A stretch of DNA of 64,000 nucleotides, taken from positions 62,001 through 126,000 of the forward strand of contig RPFO01000240.1 in assembly GCA_009746045.1 (NCBI GenBank), read 5' to 3'. Positions 31,674-40,058 of this stretch are shown in pieces. Below the pieces are notes generated by a model. It did no database searches. It worked only from the letters and a program-made list of their open reading frames with translations, and was not told where the DNA came from. The stretch is from Mesostigma viride (Eukaryota; Streptophyta; Mesostigmatophyceae; Mesostigmatales; Mesostigmataceae). Position 1 is the first letter of the stretch; each line of letters starts with the position of its first letter. Both the position numbers and the translations under genes were made by a program.

Positions 31674-32384
31674 ATGCCAAATTCGGAAGAATTTCGGATT
31701 CCGGACGATGAGGAAATAGCCGCTCCGCCGGCTGGTTCTTCGTCAAGACCAACTGTGCCGTCGTGGCAACAATTGCTCGACGAAGTTACAGTTTCGCTCG
31801 ACGAGCTTCATCGTCAGCAGCGTGCAGCTCACGCATTGCTCGGGGATAACCCCGAGGACCCCGATTTGCCAGCACTGGTGCCGGCTGTTCGCGCATTATT
31901 GGACCAAATCCGCAACATTTTATCGACATTTACGGTCCAGGTGCGGGGAGGTTTGCGGTCGGTGACCGAAGTCACGACTGCCATTGAGGAGTTGGACAAC
32001 ATCATCTCTTCACTCACCGGTTACCAGAGAAACCTGCAAAACTGGGCATCGCTTCGCACGGGGGGCGCGCCGGCGGTGTCAACAAATTTGTTTCAGGATC
32101 TCGCGCTGCTATCGCTGCTGACTCGCGGCGTACGCAGTCGTGAGCGCCAGGTTTTAATTAACCTGGTGGCATTTCTCGCCTCTGTGCGAGAGTGGATTCC
32201 CGCGGGGTGGGAATTATTGACGATCTTTACACATCCTCTGCGCCTCGTCGCGCGTCGGCGCGTCGCAACTTACGCGGCGGGGAGCACGCCGGTTTTAATT
32301 CATACCGGTGCAGGTCCGGAGCTGGATATGGAGGATCGTGAGTTCGTATACACGTACTGCGACTTCAGGGGCCTTGACTACTAG
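31674..32384 (+). CDS. AGTT-M upstream frame, unknown function
   Basis: A 236-codon frame whose ATG is only 24 bp after the LTR. It is mainly predicted helix: WQQLLDEVTVSLDELHRQQ, LVPAVRALLDQIRNILSTF, TAIEELDNIISSLTGYQRN, then ERQVLINLVAFLASVREW. I recognise no domain. AGTT-L has a frame of similar length, helix content and position (39213-39965, minus strand), with little obvious residue identity apart from a Pro-Leu-Arg-Val/Arg segment near the C-terminus. Position before gag in both elements argues for a real product. A matrix-like or accessory structural role is possible but unproven. Confidence 0.65.
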   Translation: MPNSEEFRIPDDEEIAAPPAGSSSRPTVPSWQQLLDEVTVSLDELHRQQRAAHALLGDNPEDPDLPALVPAVRALLDQIRNILSTFTVQVRGGLRSVTEVTTAIEELDNIISSLTGYQRNLQNWASLRTGGAPAVSTNLFQDLALLSLLTRGVRSRERQVLINLVAFLASVREWIPAGWELLTIFTHPLRLVARRRVATYAAGSTPVLIHTGAGPELDMEDREFVYTYCDFRGLDY

Positions 32385-32552
32385 TCGGCCTAATTTTCTT
32401 CTGCAGTACTTGTCGACATTTTTTTGTCGAATTTCGGCGGCAATTCGCGGGGGCGGCGCGACACCGGCGCAGGCGGCAGTGGCGACACAAAAATTTTGTA
32501 CATATTTTCTGCTGCTTTGTTAAGGTGTTCTTTGAATAGCTGGTAGTGCAGG

Positions 32553-33668
32553 ATGGCTGAGGGACGCCGTAGCAAGGGTCCAGCCAGTGGGAATAATAAT
32601 GGGGGTGCTGGTAGTGGAACCGCTCACGTAGATGACGTGGGGCTTACCGGAGAGATTACCAACCTTCCTCACAATAATAATAATGCACAAGCTATTCATG
32701 GCTTTGATCTTACCACACAGGGTCTTTTAATTGTCAATCAGTTGCAGCCTGTAACCTCAGACTCCAAGCCTAAGCAGGCTGAAGAGTTTGTGGAGGGATT
32801 GGAAGGGTTCCCTAGCTTGTACGGTGGTACAAATTACTATCAAATCTGGATAGGCAGTAGCACTTTTGGCAAGTGTACTGACCAGATTAAGGACCTAACC
32901 AGGGAGTGCAAAAAGGCCAATAAGGCCTGGGCACTGTACGTGGCTGAGCTGAAGGAGCTGCTGGAGGACCAACGAAAGAAGGTCGGCATCCATTGGCAGG
33001 ACAAGTACCAAGGGTGGGAGGTCAAGGGGGACCTGATCCAGAACTTTCTCAACTATTGTAAGATGGTTGAGGAGGGCAGGGCTCACGGCTTTAATGTCGC
33101 TGATAACATAGCCCTAACCAACTGGCTCAAGGTTTCTGGGCTGGATAAGGCGACACGTGGCTCCTTAAAAGTCATGTGTGCCCCACACTCTACCCTGAAG
33201 GCCTACAAGGTCATCATTAAACAAGCTCTCGAGGCAGAGGAGCTGTTTGAGGGTGGAGTGCCAGCAGTGAAGGCTACCCAGGCAGGCGGGCGTACCCAGG
33301 GTGGCTCCAAGACGTCTGAGGCTGACCGAAGCCAAGGAGGGCGTAGGGGCAACCATCACAAGCGCAAGGGAGATCATTCACCTGATTCTGACAGGAGGTC
33401 ACACTCCAAGTCGGTGTTCAGGCGGGTGGGTGGTCAGCCCAAGCAGGGCAACGCGTCTGACAATGGGGGCAGTGGCCAGGGCAAGTCCAAGATACAATGC
33501 TACCTGTGCAAGGGGTGGGGGCACATCAAGAAGGAGTGTCCCAGCTTCAAGAAGTCCCAGGGCCAGGGCAGCAACAAGAATAACAACAACAACAAGAAGA
33601 ACAACAACAAGTCCCAGGCAGGCCAGCCTTCAAAGGGCAGTCAGCAAGAAGACAACAAGGAGCAGTGA
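32553..33668 (+). CDS. AGTT-M Gag
   Basis: 371 codons from ATG at 32553. Asn/Gly-rich N-terminus; helical middle (DQIKDLTRECKKANKAWAL, AELKELLEDQRKKVG, NFLNYCKMVEEG). A basic region is followed by FRRVGGQPKQG, shared with AGTT-L Gag. The zinc knuckle is CYLCKGWGHIKKEC near residue 315 and the tail is Asn/Lys/Gln-rich. It ends CAG TGA CTG. The codons after the UGA stay open in the same phase through the start of Pol, so Gag-Pol can be made by stop-codon readthrough. Confidence 0.87.
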   Translation: MAEGRRSKGPASGNNNGGAGSGTAHVDDVGLTGEITNLPHNNNNAQAIHGFDLTTQGLLIVNQLQPVTSDSKPKQAEEFVEGLEGFPSLYGGTNYYQIWIGSSTFGKCTDQIKDLTRECKKANKAWALYVAELKELLEDQRKKVGIHWQDKYQGWEVKGDLIQNFLNYCKMVEEGRAHGFNVADNIALTNWLKVSGLDKATRGSLKVMCAPHSTLKAYKVIIKQALEAEELFEGGVPAVKATQAGGRTQGGSKTSEADRSQGGRRGNHHKRKGDHSPDSDRRSHSKSVFRRVGGQPKQGNASDNGGSGQGKSKIQCYLCKGWGHIKKECPSFKKSQGQGSNKNNNNNKKNNNKSQAGQPSKGSQQEDNKEQ

Positions 33669-36600
33669 CTGTCTGAGGCAACCCCTACACACCTTAATTC
33701 ACCCAAGGGGGAGGCCAGGTGCTCCAATGCAGATTTTATATCTGGGCAACAAGAGGGTGATCTCCAGGTTCAGTGTGGCCCCAGGTCACCTGGAGAGGTA
33801 CAGGTTCCTATGAAGACGTCCTTGACAGCTGATGCAGCTGTAAGTATGTCTGACCCTATGCATCCTCGTGCTGGGCACGAGGGTGGACCTCTCATTTTGA
33901 GAGAAACCAATGTACAACCACAGAGGGGTGTGAAGGCCTCTGGTGGTATGCATGTGGTCCCTGCTGGCGGTCCAGGTGTTGGGCATGAGCAGGGTGACTC
34001 AGGCTCTGAGTCAGAACAGGATGGAAGTCAGCATGGTGATGCTGGACAACCTGACAGCACAGTCCTGACTGTGCCAGGGACTGCTTCCTCTGTGTACCAG
34101 GAGTTGGGTGCCCGAATCCACAACATGTTTGGGCATGCCACTTCTCTGTCAAACAACTTTGCCTTCCGTATGGGCAGGGCACCCCTTCTTAAGGCGTGTC
34201 AGCAAGCTGCCTCACGGTGTAAGTGCCAGTTGTCCTCCAACAAGCCCAGGAAATCACATGCCAAAGCTCTACCTCAGAGCATTGGTGATCTGCAGTGTGA
34301 TATCCAACACATCAGGGGCATGCAACTGTTGGTGTGCGTGGACAGGTACACGAAATACAAGGTGCTAGAGCATTTACCTTCTATGAAGAACAGGTACTTG
34401 CTGGCTGCCCTGCAGAATGTAAGAGCCAAGTTTCCTACCACAAGGATCCAGGTGGACATGCAGTTTCAGCATCTCAAGGGTGATCCTACCCTTCCTGAGT
34501 TGCTGGTTACACCTAGGGAGGCTCATGGGCAGCAGGGTGCTATCGAGAGGGCAATCCAGGAGGTCAAGAAATTGATCATCTCTGAAGACTGGGTACCCTT
34601 GTCTGCACCTGCACTTGTCAGGAGTGCATGGCTGAGGAACGTGGAGCAGCAGCTGAACAGCAGGGTTAACTTCTACTATGATGGAGTTGCTGTCAGCCCA
34701 ATGGGTCTATATCATGGCCTGTGCCCACCACATGTGCTGGAGGGCTGGAAACATGCTGCACATGTCACCTTTGCCAAGCTGAGGGAGAAGGACCGGGGTT
34801 GGAAGATGCTGGAGCCACAAGTGGGTCAGAAGGTCCTAGCTTGGAAGGAACCTAGCCTTTATGGCAAACGTGGTAGCTGGAGTCCTGGGGTGGTTACCCA
34901 GGTTGATGAAGCTAGCCACGCATGCTTGGTCAGCATGGAGGACGAACCAAAGCATGTACACCGGCTGAGTTGGTCATATGTCAAGCCTAACCTGATGAAT
35001 GAGGGCAGTCAGGCACAAGGCTCACAGGATCTGCAGGATTTTCAGGTCCCAGGTGACATCACTGACGCAACGACCACATCTGTTGCAGGGGAATCTGTCA
35101 GCCCTGGCCAGGTTGCAGAGGTACTTGTTGAACAGGCTGCAAGGTCAACAGCTGGGGAGTCAACTGTCAAGCCCAAGGCACTAACCAAGCCCAGGGGGAC
35201 AAGTTTGGCTGGATTGATTGGGGCTCTACAAAGGGCCAAGAAGCAGCCCAAGGTAGCCAAGCTCAGGTGGCATGGCAATCTGGGGCTGGACACTGCCTTA
35301 GAGGTAGACACTAATTCTCAGGTCTCCATTATTGGGACCAGGGCTGCAGCAGGGTACAGCATGTCTGAACCCAGCTATCAGTTTGTGTCTGACTTCAGTG
35401 GCGGGGTACACGTGAAGGTACTGGGTGAGGTATTCATTCCTATCCTTGGACAGGACACTGCTTTTTGTGTCTTGGAGGGCTATCAAGGACCTGCTCTTCT
35501 GGGGCAGAATTTCCTATGCCAGGATGGGGTAGTGATCACGTCCTCTCTCCTGACTAAGGAAGGGGCTGGTCAGGTCCCACTGATTAATTTCAGGACCACT
35601 CACCTATCACGTGCAGTAACCAGGACGGTTAAGCGTGTGCAAGTGTGCCAGGGGCAGGAGCCCTTGGTTGATGACCTCATACTGCCAGCTGCTAGTCATC
35701 CAAGCAGTTTGGGCATTGGTCCTCACTCACTTGCTGGACACAGCCCTATCAACTACCAAGGCCTGGTGAAGCTCATGTCCTCTCCCATTATGTGTCCCCA
35801 GGTCACACTGGGTCTCATTAAATCTGGGGAGGATTGGATCTCCAAGAAATGCGTGGAACCTGTCAATGACCTGCCTCCTGCACGACGTCTACTCAAGCTC
35901 AAGTTTGTCATCAAGATGAAGGAGGTGGACGGGGTCAAGGTACCACATGTCAGGCCAGTGCTGAATGAGTTCAAGGGTACTGGTGAGTGCACTGCTGAGG
36001 AGTTGTATACCCCTGGCATGCTGCATGATACTTGGAGGCTGCTGCTGTGTGTCTTTCTAGGCCTTCTCAACAAGGGCTTGGACTATGGCTCAGTGGTGAT
36101 AGACTTCAAGAGGGCATTTCTGGAGGGTGATGCAGATGTGGCACAGGAAAAGTGGGAGGGCAAGACGCCTTTCTATGTTAGGGTGCCTGCTGTATGGAAA
36201 AGGGACATCCACACGGAGTTCCTTAAAATCCTCAAGGGCCTGGAGGGCCTGAGGTCAAGTCCAATAATCTGGAGGGAGACTCTCAACCGTTTCCTGAAGG
36301 AGCATTGCAACTTGAAGGTCTCTCCTGTAGACCCCTGTCTGTTTCTGGGGCAATGGGAAGGCCTGCCAGTGTATGCTTCGCTGCACGGGGATGACCTACA
36401 TCTGATAGCTCCCACGTCGTGGCTTAAGGAGCTGATCTCCATCATTAAGTCCAAGTTTCCTCTGGGTAGGGAGCAATGGCAGGTGGAGAATGAGCCTCTG
36501 CTGTTTGTGGGCATGGAGGCCACACTGGTGAAGAAGGGAGGGGAGTGGCGTATGCTGCTGGTGGGGGGCAATGACTATCAAGAGACCCTCATTAGCAAGC

Positions 36601-37295
36601 TTCCTCCAACCATCACACAGGCACTGTGTCCCATGGTGAGGGGCATGGTTGCTTGGGTGGCAGGCATTTCCAGGCCAGACCTCATGGTCATAGCCAGGTT
36701 GCCTGATGACATGCTGGTGGAGCTAGGGTCTGCCAAGGTGGCTGATCAGGTCAGGGCTTCATCTGGCATTCTGTTGTCTGCAGTGGATTTATCACAACCC
36801 ATTTGCATGGAGCTGTATGTGGATAGCTCAATGGACAGCAGGCAGGTCTCCAAGGTCAGGGGCAGGGCTGCAGGGCTCTTTGTGCTCAGACAGGAAGGCC
36901 TGGGGAGTTTGGTGAGCTGGTTTAGTCGCCTGCACAAACGGGTGGCTGTCAGCAGTGATGTGGCAGAATGCAGGGCTATTTGTGAAGGCATTCACACAAG
37001 CCTTTATCTGAAGGAGTTGCTTCATCAGATGACTTCTAACACTCCTTGGCCACTTCAGGTTACCACTCTTCTAAAAACAGACTCCATGGGGATGGTGCAG
37101 TTTGTGCACAGGCAGATGGCCAGAAGTAGGGACTTGGATTATCTCCTTCTTAAGGAGTTGTCCTCCTTGGCCAATATTGAGCATATCCCTGGGGTTGACA
37201 ATCCTGCTGATGCTTTGACCAAGCTAGTGCAGAAGGCAGCAGTGCAATACAAGGTTCTTCAGTCTCTGATGGACCCATCTCAGCAAGCTGTCTAA
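33669..37295 (+). CDS. AGTT-M Pol: integrase, protease-like, RT, RNase H (after UGA readthrough)
   Basis: Opens directly behind the gag UGA; an ATG at 33810 gives 1,161 residues. Counting from there: integrase zinc region at about 105-145 (HNMFGH, CQQAASRCKC); catalytic D in LQCDIQHIRG, D in QVDMQFQ and E in GAIERAIQE (29 residues apart); basic module GKRGSWSPGVV near 350. Protease-like domain near 495-580: EVDTNSQVSIIG (DTN) and ALLGQNFL. RT: VIDFKRAFLEGD, LKGLEGLRSSPIIW, SLHGDDLHL near 858. RNase H from about 1,000: YVDSSMDSRQVSKVRGRAA, VSSDVAECRAICEG, NPADALTK. Same order and same altered motifs as AGTT-L, so neither is a private mutation. Frame fully intact. Confidence 0.92.
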   Translation: MSEATPTHLNSPKGEARCSNADFISGQQEGDLQVQCGPRSPGEVQVPMKTSLTADAAVSMSDPMHPRAGHEGGPLILRETNVQPQRGVKASGGMHVVPAGGPGVGHEQGDSGSESEQDGSQHGDAGQPDSTVLTVPGTASSVYQELGARIHNMFGHATSLSNNFAFRMGRAPLLKACQQAASRCKCQLSSNKPRKSHAKALPQSIGDLQCDIQHIRGMQLLVCVDRYTKYKVLEHLPSMKNRYLLAALQNVRAKFPTTRIQVDMQFQHLKGDPTLPELLVTPREAHGQQGAIERAIQEVKKLIISEDWVPLSAPALVRSAWLRNVEQQLNSRVNFYYDGVAVSPMGLYHGLCPPHVLEGWKHAAHVTFAKLREKDRGWKMLEPQVGQKVLAWKEPSLYGKRGSWSPGVVTQVDEASHACLVSMEDEPKHVHRLSWSYVKPNLMNEGSQAQGSQDLQDFQVPGDITDATTTSVAGESVSPGQVAEVLVEQAARSTAGESTVKPKALTKPRGTSLAGLIGALQRAKKQPKVAKLRWHGNLGLDTALEVDTNSQVSIIGTRAAAGYSMSEPSYQFVSDFSGGVHVKVLGEVFIPILGQDTAFCVLEGYQGPALLGQNFLCQDGVVITSSLLTKEGAGQVPLINFRTTHLSRAVTRTVKRVQVCQGQEPLVDDLILPAASHPSSLGIGPHSLAGHSPINYQGLVKLMSSPIMCPQVTLGLIKSGEDWISKKCVEPVNDLPPARRLLKLKFVIKMKEVDGVKVPHVRPVLNEFKGTGECTAEELYTPGMLHDTWRLLLCVFLGLLNKGLDYGSVVIDFKRAFLEGDADVAQEKWEGKTPFYVRVPAVWKRDIHTEFLKILKGLEGLRSSPIIWRETLNRFLKEHCNLKVSPVDPCLFLGQWEGLPVYASLHGDDLHLIAPTSWLKELISIIKSKFPLGREQWQVENEPLLFVGMEATLVKKGGEWRMLLVGGNDYQETLISKLPPTITQALCPMVRGMVAWVAGISRPDLMVIARLPDDMLVELGSAKVADQVRASSGILLSAVDLSQPICMELYVDSSMDSRQVSKVRGRAAGLFVLRQEGLGSLVSWFSRLHKRVAVSSDVAECRAICEGIHTSLYLKELLHQMTSNTPWPLQVTTLLKTDSMGMVQFVHRQMARSRDLDYLLLKELSSLANIEHIPGVDNPADALTKLVQKAAVQYKVLQSLMDPSQQAV

Positions 37296-38244
37296 GCTGG
37301 TGCATGGTTATAGGGCATTGGAGAGCAGATTGTGTGGTAGTGTCAGCATTGTGACTGGCATAATACCTGTATTTTAGTCTGTACTAAGGCTCATGGACCA
37401 TGGTACACTCACTCTGATTTTAATCAGGATACAGCCAGGTTTTGGCTGGGGTTCATGCTGTTGACTACACAAGGTTGACAGGTCCATTACAGACCATGTA
37501 TTCTATTTTAAAAGAAATGTATATTTGTACATACCTCTCACAATGGTCTGGGAACCTTTATTCTGGGGTTTATAGGGCGGGGTTCGATTCCCTGGTATTA
37601 TGTTTCTACAAGCTGGCCTGTTCAGGTGTTTGCCTGTTCAGACTTCCCTAGTTCCCCAGGGCAGGATTTAATTGTTGCCTATGTGTTTCATTTTGTCATT
37701 TGTTTGCTGTGGCAGTTTACCATCTGGCAAGTAGACGGGCGCCGTAAGACGGGCGCCAATAGACCCCTGTTGAGAGAATGACAGGCAAACTATTGTAATA
37801 CGCCTTACTTTGTCAAGTGGTATTTTAATTGTCATGGATTTATTGTACTTATATTGAATATGTACTGGGTTTTATGGGATTAGTATCTGGGATTAATGTA
37901 ACTCACCGCCAGAAGGTCATTGTACTGGAGGCTCTACCGAGGTGATGGGATTAATTCCTGGAGAAGACCTCATAGAATTAACCTGTATGTATTTAATTTT
38001 GTGTGCTTCTAATATCTGGTGGTACTCTGTAATGCCACTTCCATAGGTTTTTATCCATTTCTCATGAATGGTTTTCCCTGTGGCAGATCTGTTTCTTTTC
38101 CAGTTCCTTAAAAGAAAGGGCTGGGGGAATGGCAATGGCCATTAAAGACATCTGTTCAAGCTTCAAGCTGGAGTGAAGGACATTTCAAGCTACTTCAAGG
38201 GTCCCTGGCAGGGGATGTGATCCCTAAAGAAAAGAAGGGATTGG
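37296..38244 (+). other. AGTT-M 3' untranslated region
   Basis: Non-coding 0.95 kb with GGCGCCGTAAGACGGGCGCC-type inverted sequence near 37739-37757, the T-arm-like motif at 37575-37596 and the purine tract at 38226-38240. Confidence 0.6.
37575..37596 (+). other. conserved tRNA T-arm-like motif in AGTT-M 3' region
   Basis: 22-nt block containing GGTTCGATTCC, identical to the block at 25766-25787 (minus strand) of AGTT-L. It begins 280 bp after the pol stop. Confidence 0.65.
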
Positions 38245-38861
38245 AGTTAACGTAAAGGATTTACGTTAGATGGATAGAGATTGTTACGCTCTTTCCAACG
38301 GCACCTTGAACGCCTCATTTGGTTAAGGAACGTAAAAGTTATGACGTTTCCTAGGCTGTGCCGACAGTACCCGGCGCGCCACTGTGGGCGCGTACGGACA
38401 CAGGATGTACAAGTGTCACTTTGATAGTCCGCAGGACGTTGACAGGACTTGTACAGGACTTGATGGTCAATTGATAGGTAGGCGCACTGTAGCGCGCCAG
38501 GACCTATGAGACAATTGATGCTGAGTAGTGTACGGATAGGTCCACAGGACTAGCCGTATGGACAATTGATAGATCTGCGCGCCAAAGGCGTGCCAGAGTC
38601 TGTGTAATCAATTGATTGACAGTTCAGCTGTGACAGTGCAGCTGAATACTTGGACGCGTCCCTAGCAAGCTATATGAGTGACTTGGTCACACCGGGACGC
38701 TAGTTCTTGCGTGCACGTTCTCTTGGCACTGCGACCCTGTCGCCTGTGCTGCGTGCAGTCTTGGAAGTGACGTGACTTACGTCTGTGTTTCCTGATTATT
38801 AATAAAGGCAACTTCCTGCAAGAACCATGGCGGAATTCGTGGCATTCTTACCCTCACAACT
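38245..38861 (+). repeat. AGTT-M 3' LTR (617 bp)
   Basis: Direct copy of 31034-31649 with one added C near 38744. Confidence 0.93.
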
Positions 38862-38864
38862 ATT

Positions 38865-39218
38865 GTATTGCATTACTTAACTAAGATTGGCGTTCGCTCC
38901 TGGGGTACCGGGTTCGAATCCTCTCGGAGGCACGGAAATATTTGCGGCGGGTAGGCCTGGGAGGCCGAGTCGAAATATTTGTGGATTTCTATGTTTGGCG
39001 GAGGCCGGGTAGGCCAAGTCGAAATAGGAATTACGGCGTGAGGCTGGGAATAGCCGAGTCGTAATGAATCGAGTCACCTCGGTAACGAGCGGTGTGTGCG
39101 GAACGCCGGATTTCCCCACGCGGCCCAATTTTAGTTAAGTAATGCAATACGCATTACTTTTGCATACTTGCAAGTATGCAAAAGTATGCAAAAGTAATGC
39201 GTATTGCATTACTTAACT
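38865..39218. repeat. foldback element with tRNA-like B box
   Basis: The 18-mer GTATTGCATTACTTAACT is at 38865-38882 and 39201-39218, and inverted at 39133-39150. Positions 39133-39218 form a near-perfect palindrome (stem about 35 bp, centre near 39170). The body has GGTTCGAATCC at 38911-38921 and three degenerate repeats of GGCCGAGTCGAAAT. It abuts the right end of AGTT-M and the stop codon of the AGTT-L upstream frame. Confidence 0.7.
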
Positions 39219-39965
39219 CAACCCGTCGTTGGTACCTCGCGGATTGTACGTTGGCACCTCGTGGTCGCCACGTGCCTCGTCGCCTAGCCCAGCGACACCC
39301 CCTTCTCCCACCTCAAGGTCACTATCGTACCCAAGAGGTGCAAACTCTTCCCAACGCGTCACACGAACGCGAAGGGGCGGGGGCAGCTCCTGAAAAGGAA
39401 CTCTTACTCGCTCTGGAAACCTGCCGACTCTTGTCGCGCGCTGTCCTCCGGCGATGGCTTCCGCTGTCGCCCCGACCTCTGCAAGCCGCCTGTGATGCTC
39501 CGCTCCGCGTCGTTCACGCCTAACTGGCCCCGCTGCAACACCCTCGTCGCCGATGCCGCCTGCGAAAGCACGTGGTACTCCCGCGCCCGCTACTGTCGGT
39601 ACAAACTCGTGTCGCCCTGCGCCAGCTGCCTCAGCAACCTCGCCTCGCCTTGCTGCCAACTCCGTCCGCACTCGCTCTGCTAAGGCTGTAATCACAGTCT
39701 GGATGCCGACCAACCCGTGAAGCTCCTGCTCAAGGTCGTCGATGCTCCGGTGCTCCGGAATGACGATGGTTTGTACGTGTCGCAGAATTCGCTCCCAATC
39801 TTCGACCTGGTCGTCGACGAATTGCACGAAGCTGCGATTTACAGGCGGACGATCTGCAAGCAATAAAGATAGATCCCGAACGACACGGCGTAATTCAGGA
39901 GAAATCGAACCCCCAGCAGACTGCCGAAACCGGAAATCCTGCTGCCGTTGTTCCTCCTGCACCAT
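39213..39965 (-). CDS. AGTT-L upstream frame, unknown function
   Basis: 250 codons from ATG at 39965, following the 5' LTR (right end 40059) and lying upstream of gag in the element's sense. Helical N-terminal half (LRRVVRDLSLLLADR, FVDDQVEDWERILRHVQ, DDLEQELHGLVG, LAERVRTELAARRGEV), then an Ala/Gly/Arg-rich part and an acidic C-terminus. No domain recognised. It is positional counterpart of 31674-32384 in AGTT-M. Its stop falls at the edge of the foldback repeat, so the natural C-terminus may have been changed by that insertion. Confidence 0.6.
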   Translation of the reverse strand: MVQEEQRQQDFRFRQSAGGSISPELRRVVRDLSLLLADRPPVNRSFVQFVDDQVEDWERILRHVQTIVIPEHRSIDDLEQELHGLVGIQTVITALAERVRTELAARRGEVAEAAGAGRHEFVPTVAGAGVPRAFAGGIGDEGVAAGPVRRERRGAEHHRRLAEVGATAEAIAGGQRATRVGRFPERVRVPFQELPPPLRVRVTRWEEFAPLGYDSDLEVGEGGVAGLGDEARGDHEVPTYNPRGTNDGLS

Positions 39966-40058
39966 TCACCACCAGACGAGCTCCTCGCGTCGTCAACGCT
40001 GCACACCGCAACCGGCAACGACCCTCCTGGCCGTTCCGCTGAGACTGGTTGTAATTTG

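Larger units (their letters stand above)
31034..38861 (+). mobile_element. AGTT-M: atypical Copia-related LTR retrotransposon, plus strand
   Basis: LTRs are 616 and 617 bp (31034-31649, 38245-38861), differing by one base insertion. They run AGTTAACG...CTCACAACT. Interior: 236-codon unknown frame, gag, in-frame UGA, pol, T-arm-like motif, purine tract AAAGAAAAGAAGGGA and GGATTGG before the 3' LTR. All frames are intact, so it is potentially active. It lies in the leader of AGTT-L in opposite orientation. No target-site duplication is visible (CAACC before, ATTGT after); a foldback repeat touches its right end, so the junction may have been rearranged. Confidence 0.9.

Noticed and set aside
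38901-38930. tRNA gene suggested by GGTTCGAATCC
   Set aside because: Only the T-arm/B-box part is present; no D arm, anticodon arm or pairing acceptor stem.
39176-39523. Plus-strand frame opposite the AGTT-L upstream frame
   Set aside because: Shadow of the minus-strand frame, whose position is shared with AGTT-M.
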